Part shown: positions 1-7,283 of the stretch, in pieces
How the letters are laid out: every line of letters begins with the position of its first letter
How positions within the stretch are numbered: position 1 is the first letter of the stretch
Assembly (NCBI GenBank): GCA_000720805.1
Contig: JODI01000122.1
Span: forward strand, 1-25,933
Direction: 5' to 3'
Length of the DNA stretch: 25,933 bases
From: Streptomyces violaceoruber
GTDB taxonomy: Bacteria; Actinomycetota; Actinomycetes; Streptomycetales; Streptomycetaceae
Notes under the pieces: generated by a model
What the model was told of the DNA's origin: nothing
Databases searched by the model: none
Seen by the model: the letters and a program-made list of their open reading frames with translations, nothing else
Position numbers and translations under genes: made by a program

Positions 1-811
1 CGCTGAAGGAGCGGGAGCGGAACAGGCGCATCGGCAGCATCGGGTGCTTGGCGCGCAGTTCGTAGAAGACGAAGCCGACGAGCAGGGCGGCACCGGCGAA
101 GAAGCCGCTCAGCACCGGGGTGCTGGTCCAGCCGTCGGCGTTGCCGCGCACCAGGGCGTAGACGATGCCGAACAGTCCGCCGCTGGCCAGAACGGTGCCG
201 ACGAGGTCGAGGGTCGGGTTCGGGCCGTGGCTCTCGTTCAGGCGCAGCAGGGCGAGCGGGATCAGGGCCAGGCCGAGGGGGACGTTCACCCAGAAGATCC
301 ACTGCCAGGAGAGGTTCTCGGTGAGCGTGCCGCCGATGAGCGGTCCGGTGGCCACCGCGATGCCGCTGGCCGCGCCCCAGACACCCAGCGCCGCGCCGCG
401 CCGTGCGGCGGGGACGGCGGCCGACAGCAGGGTGAGGGTCAGCGGCGTGACGATCGCGGACCCGACGCCCTGCGCCGCCCGTGCGGCGATCAGTTCGCCC
501 ATCCCCGGTGCGAGTGCGGCCGCGGCCGAGGCCGTGGTGAAGATCGCGAGCCCGATGGCGAACATTCTGCGGCGGCCGAAGCGGTCACCGAGGGAGGCGC
601 CGAACATGAGCAGGACGGCGAAGGTGAGGGTGTAGGCGCTGACTGTCCATTCGAGGTCTTCGAGGCCGCCGCCGAGGTCCTTGCGGATGGAGGGGAGGGC
701 GGTGGTGACGATCAGGTTGTCGAGCGCGGTGATGAAGCCGGCCATGCTGGTGATGGCCACGGCCCAGACGGCGCTGCCGCCCCGAACCCGTTGCTTGCGT
801 TGCTGTTTCAT
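1..811 (-). CDS. DHA2-type MFS drug exporter, C-terminus cut by window edge
   Basis: This gene encodes a proton-driven multidrug exporter of the 14-helix DHA2 (EmrB/QacA) class in the cytoplasmic membrane. The 270 visible residues hold the family marks: ITALDNLIVTTALPSI in helix 1 (about residues 27-42), motif A GASLGDRFGRRR (71-82), motif B RAAQGVGSAIVTP (111-123) and motif C ATGPLIGG (154-161). The C-terminal half lies left of the window. The ATG at 811 is preceded by AGGGAA five bases upstream. It follows the SDR gene on the same strand with a gap of 136 bases, so the two may share a transcript from the palindrome at 1722-1733. The substrate cannot be told. The class is certain from the motifs; the operon link is inference. 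Confidence 0.9.
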   Translation of the reverse strand, partial: MKQQRKQRVRGGSAVWAVAITSMAGFITALDNLIVTTALPSIRKDLGGGLEDLEWTVSAYTLTFAVLLMFGASLGDRFGRRRMFAIGLAIFTTASAAAALAPGMGELIAARAAQGVGSAIVTPLTLTLLSAAVPAARRGAALGVWGAASGIAVATGPLIGGTLTENLSWQWIFWVNVPLGLALIPLALLRLNESHGPNPTLDLVGTVLASGGLFGIVYALVRGNADGWTSTPVLSGFFAGAALLVGFVFYELRAKHPMLPMRLFRSRSFS

Positions 812-947
812 GGCGTTCCCTGCATTCCCTGGGCAGACGTACTTGGCGACGGATCAATGGACGTGGACGCCGGCGGGCGACGGCATGGCGGGCGACAGCG
901 AGCATCGGCACCGGGCGGGCTCGGTGCGGATTCCTGGGAGGCTGTCC

Positions 948-1646
948 TCAGGGGAGCTGCGGGTAGAGCGCGGCGACGCCTCCGGCGAGGGCGGCCTGCG
1001 CCTGGCGGGAGGCGTCGTCCGCGAGGATCTCGTAGGCGTCGGCGGCGATGCCGTCGATCGCGGTCCGGGCGATGTCGGCGGGGTCGGACTTGGGCGCGTC
1101 GACGGTTCGGACCATGTCGGTGTCCATGTAGCCGACGTGCAGGCCGGCGACCCGGATGTGCTGGTCGGCGAGTTGCAGGCGCAGGGTGTTGGTGAGGGAC
1201 CACTCGGCGGACTTGGCGGCGCAGTAGGCGCCGAATTCCGGGAAGCTGACCCAGGACAGGCCGGACAGGATGTTGAGGATCGTGCCGCCGCCGTTTGCCG
1301 TGATCTGGGGTGCGAAGGCGCGGACCACGGAGAGGGTGCCGATGTAGTGGGTGTCCATCTCCAGGCGTATGTCGTCCAGGTCGGCGGTCAGCAGGTCGGC
1401 GCCGGTGGAGGATCCCGCGTTGTTGACCAGGATGGTCACGTCGCCGGTGGCCTTGGCCGCGGCCGCGATGGAGGCGGCGTCGGTGATGTCGAGCGCGATC
1501 GGCCTGGCGCCCGGCAGGTCGACCTGGTCGGGGTTGCGGGCGCCGGCGTAGACGGTGGCGCCGCGGCTGAGCAGTTCGGCCGCGAGCGCGCGGCCGAAGC
1601 CCCGGTTGGCTCCGGTGACAAGGGCGGTGCTGGTGGAGAGGTCCAT
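948..1646 (-). CDS. Short-chain dehydrogenase/reductase (SDR)
   Basis: A 232-residue classical SDR oxidoreductase, soluble and NAD(P)-dependent. It has the Rossmann cofactor motif TGANRGFG (residues 11-18), NNAG (75-78), and the catalytic Ser128, Tyr141 and Lys145 in YCAAK. The frame is open up to 1712, but the ATG at 1646 is chosen because AGGAA precedes it by seven bases and the family N-terminus begins just before the TG motif; the extra 22 upstream residues look unlike protein. Length is typical (about 230-260). A palindromic operator candidate lies at 1722-1733, just upstream. The exporter gene follows downstream, a pairing common where a TetR-type regulator controls a detoxification unit. 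The substrate is unknown. Confidence 0.92.
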   Translation of the reverse strand: MDLSTSTALVTGANRGFGRALAAELLSRGATVYAGARNPDQVDLPGARPIALDITDAASIAAAAKATGDVTILVNNAGSSTGADLLTADLDDIRLEMDTHYIGTLSVVRAFAPQITANGGGTILNILSGLSWVSFPEFGAYCAAKSAEWSLTNTLRLQLADQHIRVAGLHVGYMDTDMVRTVDAPKSDPADIARTAIDGIAADAYEILADDASRQAQAALAGGVAALYPQLP

Positions 1647-1721
1647 GGGAAGTTCCTGGTGAAGTGGAGAGGGATGAAGGTCAGAACGTCGGTGGCGTGC
1701 TGAGAGGGCCAACTCATTAAA

Positions 1722-1733
1722 TTACGATCATAA
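1722..1733. promoter_or_regulatory. Palindromic operator candidate upstream of the SDR gene
   Basis: TTACGATCATAA matches its own reverse complement at 10 of 12 positions, and flanking A and T extend the symmetry to 14. It differs by one base from the perfect palindrome TTACGATCGTAA at 5600-5611 upstream of the SnoaL-like gene. Size, symmetry and position suit a TetR-family operator; the regulator is not identified. Confidence 0.55.
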
Positions 1734-1845
1734 TGTTAAACAGGTGGGGTTGGTGATCGCAAACGATCCATGCTTCTGTGATGCCGTCGGGGTCAGGCTC
1801 TGTGTGACGCCAGGGTGTTTCGGTCTTGCGCTGCGACTGACGTGC

Positions 1846-1877
1846 GAGGGCCTCGCCGCGCGCACGGCAGGCTCCTC
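1846..1877 (-). terminator. Imperfect hairpin downstream of the MDR gene
   Basis: A GC-rich inverted repeat starts 23 bases after the MDR stop codon: an outer GAGG/CCTC arm, an inner GCCG/CGGC arm, a six-base loop and two mismatched positions between. There is no T tract, as is usual for Streptomyces terminators. Judged by eye only. Confidence 0.35.
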
Positions 1878-1900
1878 GTCGCGGCGTGACGGAGGCGGAC

Positions 1901-2917
1901 TCAGAGCTTGACGATCATTTTTCCGACGTTCTCGCCCCGCATCATGGCGAGGAAGGCGTCCAGGGTGTTCTCCAGGCCGTCCCGCGCGGTCTCCCGGTAG
2001 CGGAGCCTGCCCTCGGCGAGCCAACCGCCGACCTCGCGGACGAAGTCCGGCTGGAGGTCCAGCTCTTCGCTGACCATGAAGGCCAGGATGTCCGAACGCG
2101 TCACGGACAGGTTCCACAGGTTGCGCGGGCCGACTACCTTCTCGTCGTTGTACTGGGAGACCATCCCGCACAGGACGATCCGCGCGTGCAGTTTGAGGGC
2201 ACCGATCGCCGCCTCCAGGTGCTCGCCGCCGACGTTGTCGAAGAAGACGTCGATGCCCTCCGGGGCCGCCTTGGCCAGCTGCTCGGCGACCGGCCCGTTC
2301 TTGTAGTTGAACGCGACGTCGTAGCCGTACTCCTCGGTGAGCAGCTTGACCTTCTGGTCCGAGCCCGCGCTGCCGATCACCAGTCCGGCGCCCTTCAACT
2401 TTGCGATCTGGCCGGCCTGGGTGCCGACGGCGCCTGCCGCGCCGGAGACGAAGACCGTGTCGCCCTCCTCGATCTTCGCGAACCGCTCCAGTCCGATGTA
2501 CGCGGTGAGGCCGGGTACGCCGAGCACGCCCAGGTAGGCGGGCAGAGGTGCGAGATTCGGGTCCACCTTCTGAGCGCCCGCCGCGTCGAGGACCGCGTAG
2601 TCGCGCCAGCCGAGGACGTGCACCACATGGTCACCGGGAGCGAAACCCTGCGCGTTGGACACCAGGACGCGTCCGACCGCCGGGCCGTCCATCGGCGCGT
2701 CCACGTCGTAGGGTTCGATGTAGGACTTCTTGTCGCTCATCCGGCCACGCATGTAGGGGTCGACCGAGAGGTAGTCGTTGGCGATCAGGAGTTGCCCGGC
2801 GCCGGGTGTGGGGAGGTCCACCTCGCGCAGCGAGAAGTTGGAAGCGGTCGGCCGGCCCGCCGGGCGGGTGTCCAGGTGCCAGGCGTGGGCGGTGGTGGGC
2901 AGGGTCTGCTCGGACAT
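1901..2917 (-). CDS. NADP-dependent oxidoreductase, zinc-free MDR family
   Basis: A 338-residue medium-chain reductase of the group that includes leukotriene B4 12-hydroxydehydrogenase, 2-alkenal reductases and bacterial CurA/YncB-like enzymes. These use NADPH to reduce the C=C bond of enones and enals in the cytosol. Visible marks are the N-terminal region YLSVDPYMRGRMSD (about 49-62), the cofactor loop SGAAGAVG (158-165) and the C-terminal VGKMIVKL. The zinc-ligand cysteines of alcohol dehydrogenases are absent. The ATG at 2917 is chosen because family homology starts there and AAGGGA lies about ten bases upstream; the frame runs open to 3388, but that upstream part is arginine/proline-rich and unlike a protein. 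It is followed by a possible terminator. Exact substrate unknown. Confidence 0.92.
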   Translation of the reverse strand: MSEQTLPTTAHAWHLDTRPAGRPTASNFSLREVDLPTPGAGQLLIANDYLSVDPYMRGRMSDKKSYIEPYDVDAPMDGPAVGRVLVSNAQGFAPGDHVVHVLGWRDYAVLDAAGAQKVDPNLAPLPAYLGVLGVPGLTAYIGLERFAKIEEGDTVFVSGAAGAVGTQAGQIAKLKGAGLVIGSAGSDQKVKLLTEEYGYDVAFNYKNGPVAEQLAKAAPEGIDVFFDNVGGEHLEAAIGALKLHARIVLCGMVSQYNDEKVVGPRNLWNLSVTRSDILAFMVSEELDLQPDFVREVGGWLAEGRLRYRETARDGLENTLDAFLAMMRGENVGKMIVKL

Positions 2918-2966
2918 GTTGATCGGGTCCCTTCGGTGGAGCAGTTCGGATTGGCCAAAGGTCCGG

Positions 2967-3182
2967 CTACTGAACAGAAAGGTCTGTCCGCCGGATCGGG
3001 AAACGTGCCGCGAAAGGTCGCTTCCAGGAGCTGTCGGGGGCAGGCCGCGTCGAGCAGGTTGCGCGCCGCCCAAGCGCGGCCTCTGCGTCTTCCACGCAGG
3101 TCGCCGCCGGTGTGCCGTCGATGAGGAGTGTGAGCTGGAACGCGAGTGTGCCCGGGTCCGGGGCACCGGCCAGGGCGCGCAC
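2967..3182 (-). pseudogene. Remnant of a TetR-type regulator C-terminus
   Basis: The minus strand reads VRALAGAPDPGTLAFQLTLL and then IDGTPAATCVEDAEAAL, which resembles the last helices of actinobacterial TetR-family regulators. The expected ending RNLLDAA appears in a neighbouring frame at about 3045-3065, so there is a frameshift. An in-frame stop (3183-3185) sits directly before this stretch, and no DNA-binding N-terminus was found. It may be the lost regulator of the palindromes at 1722 and 5600; that link is inference. Recognition rests on general family resemblance only. Confidence 0.4.
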
Positions 3183-3380
3183 TCAGGCTCGTACGGCGCG
3201 GTCGGGTTTGGCGGTGGACGGCGTGGCAGTGGTGCCAGGGGCGTACTCCGCCACCGTGCGCGCAGCCGAGTACGCCCTCTCGCGCCGCGTTCTCGAGCGC
3301 GGTCCGGACGTCGGCGGGAGCGACCTCCGCTGCCAGGACCGGGACAACGGCGGGGTCCTGGAGGCCCCCCGGGCCGCCAT

Positions 3381-3464
3381 CTGATCACGCCCGATCGGAA
3401 CCTCGATCAGCAGGGTGGTGACGTTCAGGCCGTCGTCCGGAGCCATGTAGCTGTGCACCCGCAC
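3381..3464 (-). pseudogene. Short remnant resembling an MBL-fold hydrolase N-terminus
   Basis: The minus strand encodes MRVHSYMAPDDGLNVTTLLI, which resembles the first strands of small metallo-beta-lactamase-fold proteins. No HxHxDH metal site follows, and the frame turns into low-complexity sequence within ten codons. A neighbouring frame (about 3290-3370) gives a protein-like stretch ending in APADVRTALENAAREGVL that was not recognised. This is a weak call. Confidence 0.22.
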
Positions 3465-3709
3465 GTTGCCCGTCGATGACGGTGACTGTGCCCCTCATTT
3501 ACCGCACCTTGTGTCTCAGCAACGGGTGAAACCATCAGCCGTTGCCGACACTGCGCAGGTCACAGTCCCGGTCGGCCAGGCATTCCACGTGGCCGGAACC
3601 TGCCGCGACGGTTGTCCAACCGTTCATGGAATCTGCCGATGTGGCAGAACGCCACGGGTGGGTCGGCCCCGTCGAGCATCGCGGCAGACTCTCCCGCGGC
3701 GAGAAGGGA
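3465..3709. other. Non-coding stretch with small inverted repeats
   Basis: No convincing reading frame was found here, downstream of the first hydratase gene. It holds two small inverted repeats: ACGGTTG-TC-CAACCGT at 3608-3623, and TCTGCC-GATGT-GGCAGA just after it at about 3630-3646. Either could be part of a terminator for the minus-strand gene or a relic operator; neither has a T tract. Confidence 0.3.
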
Positions 3710-4540
3710 TCAGGAGGTCTGGTTGGCCAGGCCGACGTACTCGCCCAAGTGGTATTCGACGTCGAGACCCTTGTCGGCGATCAGCGTGCCCAGCGCCACA
3801 GCACGAGCCAGGAACCCCGGGTTCGTCAGCGAGTCCACGAACCCGCTGTAGCCGGCGACCAGGTCGGCGTCCGGCGGCAGCGTCGCTCGGTTGACCATCG
3901 ACTTCGCGGTCGTCAATGCCTGCCGGTCGAAGGAGGCGAGGCGGGCGACCGTCGCGTCGACGAAGGCGTCGAGTTCCGCGTCGGGCAGGGCTCGTGTGAC
4001 CCACCCCCAGCGCTCGGCCACGTCGGCGTCGTAGTCGACGCTGCTGAGAATGGCCTCGAGCGCTCGGTCGCGGCCGATGGATCGGGGGAGTCGCTCGGTT
4101 CCGCCTCCGCCGGGAACGATTCCGATGCCGACCTCGGGCTGCCCGAAGATCGCCTTCTCGCGACTGGCGTACCGCAGGTCGCACGCGAGAGCCAACTCGT
4201 TGCCGGCGCCGCGGGTACGGCCGCGGATGGCCGCGATGCTGACGTACGAGGCCTTACTCAACCGCATGACCATGTCGGTCCAGACCGGCGGGTCGTCCTC
4301 GTGCTGGGGTACGGGCAGGTCGCCCGCCGCGGCGCCGTCGAAGTGGTTGATGAAGAAGTCGGGGACCTCGCTGGAGAAGACGACGACCTGGATATCCGGG
4401 TCCTCGTCGAACCCGCAGACGATTTCGTGCAGCCTCACCACGGCCTCGGGAACCATGAGGTTCACAGGAGGATTGGCGAAGGTGATCCTGGCGGTCTGGA
4501 GGGTGGTGCGCTCGAGGTGGATCGCGCTGGGCTGACTCAC
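3710..4540 (-). CDS. Enoyl-CoA hydratase/isomerase family protein (first copy)
   Basis: A 276-residue crotonase-fold protein, a soluble family that acts on acyl-CoA thioesters (hydration, isomerisation or C-C cleavage). The oxyanion-hole segment RGRTRGAGNELALACD (about 106-121) and QPEVGIGIVPGGGGTERLPR (135-154) are intact. Glu115 and Glu136 match the two catalytic glutamates of rat mitochondrial enoyl-CoA hydratase, so hydratase activity is possible. The first oxyanion motif is unusual (DFFINHFD in place of FSAGAD). The start is GTG at 4540 with GGAG about nine bases upstream. Its neighbours on both sides are remnants. It differs clearly from the second hydratase gene at 6163-7137, so it is not a recent copy of it. 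Substrate unknown. Confidence 0.9.
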   Translation of the reverse strand: MSQPSAIHLERTTLQTARITFANPPVNLMVPEAVVRLHEIVCGFDEDPDIQVVVFSSEVPDFFINHFDGAAAGDLPVPQHEDDPPVWTDMVMRLSKASYVSIAAIRGRTRGAGNELALACDLRYASREKAIFGQPEVGIGIVPGGGGTERLPRSIGRDRALEAILSSVDYDADVAERWGWVTRALPDAELDAFVDATVARLASFDRQALTTAKSMVNRATLPPDADLVAGYSGFVDSLTNPGFLARAVALGTLIADKGLDVEYHLGEYVGLANQTS

Positions 4541-4592
4541 GAGAGGGCTCCGTTTCCTAACGGACAGTGGTTTTGGGCGGCAGACAAGAAGC

Positions 4593-4630
4593 AGGAGGAG
4601 AAAGGGGGCTCAATGCGGTCATCGGGCTGA
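4593..4630 (+). pseudogene. Ribosome site and five-codon start of a lost plus-strand gene
   Basis: A strong purine-rich stretch (AGGAGGAGAAAGGGGG, 4593-4608) is followed by ATG at 4613 and only four more codons (MRSSG) before TGA at 4628-4630. The 99-bp repeat begins four bases later at 4634. It looks like the 5' end of a gene, divergent from the first hydratase, cut off by the event that placed the repeat here. It could also be chance. Confidence 0.25.
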
Positions 4631-4633
4631 CCG

Positions 4634-4732
4634 GACGCCGCGTGCTCGGGCGGGCTCAGCGCTGATCGAAGGTCGACGCCTGCTCGTTCACGGAGGCCTT
4701 GGACCGGTCGCGGAGATGGGTGATCCTGAATA
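4634..4732 (+). repeat. 99-bp direct repeat, copy 1
   Basis: Positions 4634-4732 are identical to 7284-7382, by base-by-base reading; the bases on both outer sides differ. The repeat includes the ATG at 4716 and the first codons (MGDPEY) of a LAL-type regulator. Each copy sits a short distance upstream of, and divergent from, a hydratase gene. Confidence 0.95.
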
Positions 4733-5100
4733 TTTGCTCAAGCGCGCGGCCGGATCCGTCGTGGCAGACTTCACCGTCCTGAGATGTCACGGCACTCGTC
4801 TCAAGTCGGAGCTGGGCTTCGCCGCGCTGCACGAACTGCTGTGGCCGGTGACGGAGCGGATCAGCAGGCAGTCGCAGCCCCAGCCGCAGGCCAAGCCCCT
4901 GAACGAGGCTCGGCATGAGCGGCGATGTGGAGGACTGGTTCCTGATCGGCGTGGCCGTACTGACGCTCGTCGGCGAGCTGGCCGAGGAACGGCCGGTGCT
5001 CATCATCGCCGACGAGGCTCAGTGGCTCGACGAGCCATCCGCAGTGAACATCCGGCTCCTGCTCAAGGCCCTGGACCTCCAAACGGACATCACCTCATGA
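4716..5100 (+). pseudogene. Broken LuxR-family LAL ATPase regulator (longer remnant)
   Basis: Large ATP-binding LuxR-family (LAL) regulators are about 900-residue transcription activators with an N-terminal AAA ATPase and a C-terminal LuxR helix-turn-helix. Here only about 120 residues of the ATPase survive. From ATG 4716 the frame gives MGDPEYLLKRAAGS and then VLRCHGTRLKSELGFAALHE with LLWPVTERI, as after the Walker A strand. A shift to the next frame near 4910 continues with DWFLIGVAVLTLVGELAEER and the Walker B strand VLIIADEAQWLDEPSA (about 4996-5043). The Walker A GxxGxGKT segment is missing, as if deleted between MGDPEY and LLKRAAGS. The frame stops at 5098-5100, and no LuxR domain follows. 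It is certainly non-functional; the family call rests on the Walker B block and the FAALHELLWPV block. Confidence 0.75.
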
Positions 5101-5110
5101 ACCGCCCACT
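5082..5110. repeat. 29-base similar sequence, copy 1
   Basis: AACGGACATCACCTCATGAA and the next nine bases match 6058-6086 at 25 of 29 positions. It forms the junction between the LAL remnant and the end of the SnoaL-like gene. Its origin is unknown; a shared insertion-element end or a common breakpoint sequence are possible. Confidence 0.5.
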
Positions 5111-5538
5111 CAGGGCTGCAACTGGGCGAAGAGCGACGCCAGGTCGATGAGGCCCCAGGCCTCGGTGATCTTCCCGTCGACCACCTTGAACATACGGAAC
5201 TCCAGCACCTTGATCGGTCGGCCGGTGGCGGGAGTGCCGTTGAAGGGCCGGGTGCTCGTGCCGGCCCAGATGAAGGCGATGGCGAACCAATCGTCCTCGG
5301 CGATGACACGGACCGGCGTGAAGGTGACGTCGGGGAACGCGTCGAAGACCGACGCCAGCACCGCGCGGTTGTCCTCGACGCCGGTGGTGGTGCCGTCGGC
5401 GGCGTACAAGCGGGCGTCCGGCGCGAACGGGGCCAACGCGCTGTCGGCGTCCCGCAGGTTGAGTTGCCTCATCAACTCATCGGCGAACTGGTGCAAGTCA
5501 GTGGTGGACGTTTGGGTTTCGACGTTCGAGGAAGACAC
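5110..5538 (-). CDS. SnoaL-like / NTF2-fold family protein
   Basis: A 142-residue small cytosolic protein with the cone-shaped alpha/beta fold of the SnoaL and NTF2 families, which includes polyketide cyclases, ketosteroid isomerases, limonene-epoxide-hydrolase-like enzymes and non-enzymatic binding proteins. The pattern is typical: an N-terminal helix (FADELMRQLNLRDADSALA), ARLYAADGTTTGVEDNRAVL, FPDVTFTPVRVIAEDDWFAI, and the end strands KVLEFRMFKVVDGKITEAWG. The GTG at 5538 is chosen because GGAG lies six bases upstream; the frame begins with a TTG at 5550, which has no comparable site. A perfect 12-bp palindrome (5600-5611) lies upstream and matches the one upstream of the SDR gene. Function unknown. 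Confidence 0.85.
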   Translation of the reverse strand: MSSSNVETQTSTTDLHQFADELMRQLNLRDADSALAPFAPDARLYAADGTTTGVEDNRAVLASVFDAFPDVTFTPVRVIAEDDWFAIAFIWAGTSTRPFNGTPATGRPIKVLEFRMFKVVDGKITEAWGLIDLASLFAQLQP

Positions 5539-5599
5539 GTGCTTCTCCAATGTGGATGGCCGGAGCTGCTCCGCCCCGGTGATTGACTAGCCCATTGTC

Positions 5600-5611
5600 T
5601 TACGATCGTAA
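5600..5611. promoter_or_regulatory. Perfect palindromic operator candidate upstream of the SnoaL-like gene
   Basis: TTACGATCGTAA is a perfect 12-bp palindrome 62 bases upstream of the chosen start. On the minus strand a TTGATA that could serve as a -35 box lies just upstream of it (5615-5620). It differs from the site at 1722-1733 by one base, so one TetR-type repressor probably controlled both genes. Confidence 0.6.
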
Positions 5612-5834
5612 TGCTATCAAGGTGATCAAGAGGCCGCAAGCGAGTTCCGAGGCGAGTGGGATCGTGTGGCGGCCTACCAGTCGAGCACCGGCGCACGCCG
5701 TCAGCCGTGAACGTCACGGCGGACAACGGGGCGCAGCGTGCGCGGCAGTGAGCGCGCCGCGTCGGCGATGACGAACACCTGACGATCACCTGGAAGACCA
5801 TCACTGCTCTCGCTGACCGTCTCCCGGCCCACGC
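5612..5834. other. Non-coding stretch, no gene seen
   Basis: Between the palindrome and the winged-helix remnant no supported reading frame was found in any of the six frames. The DNA just before 5835 may be a more decayed part of the same remnant. Confidence 0.35.
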
Positions 5835-6010
5835 CACCTCGCCGTCCTCGACGAGGCCAGCGACCCCCTCCGGGCCGGTGATGTCTGCGAAGGTCTCGAC
5901 CACGAACTACTGCCGAAGAACCTCAAAGGCATCCGCGCCAAGATGAAAGGCCTCGTCAAGCTCGATGCCCTCACCAGGCCGACACCGACAACTTCACCAG
6001 GCAGCGGTAG
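5835..6010 (+). pseudogene. Remnant of a small winged-helix-like C-terminal region
   Basis: The plus strand reads HLAVLDEASDPLRAGDVCEG, then LDHELLPKNLKGIRAKMKGL and VKLDAL. A switch to another frame near 5975 gives QADTDNFTRQR and a stop at 6008-6010. The pattern (a role-switching helix, then RAKMKxLVK, then a short acidic tail) resembles a small DNA-binding module at the C-terminus of some actinobacterial proteins, possibly linked to mobile elements. The family could not be named. No start or N-terminal part was found, and the frameshift points to decay. Confidence 0.4.
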
Positions 6011-6057
6011 CCGACCGAGCCCCCGCGACCAGCTGCCCTGCACCAACCTCACCGGGC

Positions 6058-6086
6058 AACGGACATCACTCCACGAACCGCCCTCT
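6058..6086. repeat. 29-base similar sequence, copy 2
   Basis: This stretch matches 5082-5110 at 25 of 29 positions, same orientation. It lies between the winged-helix-like remnant and the second hydratase gene. Confidence 0.5.
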
Positions 6087-6162
6087 GGCAGCCTCAACCG
6101 AGGCTGTCAGAGAGGGGGGCAATGAACCGTCGATCAAGGCGGGGTCTCCACATCGACCCGAT

Positions 6163-7137
6163 CTACTCGCTTGGGCTACCTCCGATTCGCCCGGCGGCGA
6201 GTGCTCGCGCGTACGTCTCACGATTCAGCAGAGGGAGCTCGCCAGTGGCGTCCGTGGCGGCGATGTATTCGAGCATCCGCCTCTGCGCTTCCTTCGATTG
6301 ATCTCTGACCAGGAACTCGGCGTGCTCGAGCTGCAAGCCGTCCTCGAGCGACAGGGAGCTGCCGAAGTAGATGGATCGCTTGATGGCTCCGAGAGATTTC
6401 TTCGAGCGCAGGCTCAGATACTCCGCGCGCTCGATCGACCGTGCGAGGACCTTCTCCTGGGGCACCACTTCGTCGACCGCACCGAGCGAGAGAGCCTCCG
6501 CGGGCGTGAACGGCCTGCCTTCCAGAACGGCGACCAACGTCTGCTGCCTACCGATCAGACGAGGCAGTCGCTGAGAGCCGCCGCCACCCGGTGTCAGTGC
6601 GAGCAGGACTTCTGTCAGGCCGATGACATGCTCCCCGTCCGCCATGATGCGCAGATCACAGGCGAATGCCAGTTCCGCGCCGACGGCAAGTGCCGAGCCG
6701 TTGAGGGCCGCGACGAAGATGGTGCCGCTTGCGTTCATCTTCAGGAAGGTGGCATGGAAGCTGTCGAGCTGCAGAAGTGTCTTGAGCCGGGTCATCCCCG
6801 CGAGCGTTCTGACAACCGGCACCCTGTTGATGAGTCTCGCCGTGCGCGCTACGAGCTTGGCGATGCGCGTGTTGATCGGCGGGAATCCTGTGCCGCCTTC
6901 TTGTAGCCAGCGCACGTCGGAATGGCTCAGGAAGCGGTCAGGATGCGTGCCGGTGAAGACGACCGCGCGGATGTCCGGATCGCGGTCTGCTCGATCGACC
7001 AGCTCTTTCAGCTGTTTGGTGATCTCGGGATCGAACAACGCGTGCGGGCCTCCGTCGATACGAGCGACAAGCACTCCGGCGTGGCCCTCGACGGCGATGT
7101 GTCCTGCGGGCTGCGAGTTGCTTCGCGACGTGCCCAT
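6163..7137 (-). CDS. Enoyl-CoA hydratase/isomerase family protein (second)
   Basis: A 324-residue crotonase-fold protein, longer than usual (about 260) because of an extra stretch between the first oxyanion motif and the second (about residues 80-140). It should act on acyl-CoA thioesters in the cytosol. The oxyanion-hole block LNGSALAVGAELAFACDLR (145-163) carries Glu155, and LTEVLLALTPGGGGSQRLPR (174-193) carries Glu176; these match the two hydratase glutamates. The first motif is RFLSHSD (68-74) in place of FSAGAD. The ATG at 7137 has GGAGG five bases upstream and wins over the open frame up to 7275. A 99-bp repeat and LAL remnant lie divergently upstream, as for the first hydratase. Substrate unknown. 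Confidence 0.9.
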   Translation of the reverse strand: MGTSRSNSQPAGHIAVEGHAGVLVARIDGGPHALFDPEITKQLKELVDRADRDPDIRAVVFTGTHPDRFLSHSDVRWLQEGGTGFPPINTRIAKLVARTARLINRVPVVRTLAGMTRLKTLLQLDSFHATFLKMNASGTIFVAALNGSALAVGAELAFACDLRIMADGEHVIGLTEVLLALTPGGGGSQRLPRLIGRQQTLVAVLEGRPFTPAEALSLGAVDEVVPQEKVLARSIERAEYLSLRSKKSLGAIKRSIYFGSSLSLEDGLQLEHAEFLVRDQSKEAQRRMLEYIAATDATGELPLLNRETYARALAAGRIGGSPSE

Positions 7138-7283
7138 GTGGTCCTCCGGTGAGTTGGCTGTGGTCGACGGTTTCCGGCGCTCGCACGGGTCACGCTCCTC
7201 CCGAGACGGCGACGCATTTTGTGTGCAGGGGGCGTGCCGGCTCGGCGACCGGGGTGGCAGGTCGGGCACGGTCATGTCACGCA

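Noticed and set aside
585..911. A 108-codon minus-strand frame overlapping the exporter gene start
   Set aside because: It is an alternative-frame shadow; the exporter frame has four conserved transporter motifs.
1886..3124. A 412-codon plus-strand open frame
   Set aside because: It runs opposite the MDR oxidoreductase, which has clear family motifs; the plus-strand product is low-complexity and unrecognisable.
3608..3646. Small hairpins considered as a tRNA or riboswitch
   Set aside because: Only two short stems with no cloverleaf, anticodon arm or conserved aptamer sequence; listed as inverted repeats only.
4861..5309. Minus-strand frames over the LAL remnant and SnoaL-like gene
   Set aside because: No ribosome site or domain; the plus-strand remnant shows a Walker B block and the SnoaL-like frame explains the remainder.
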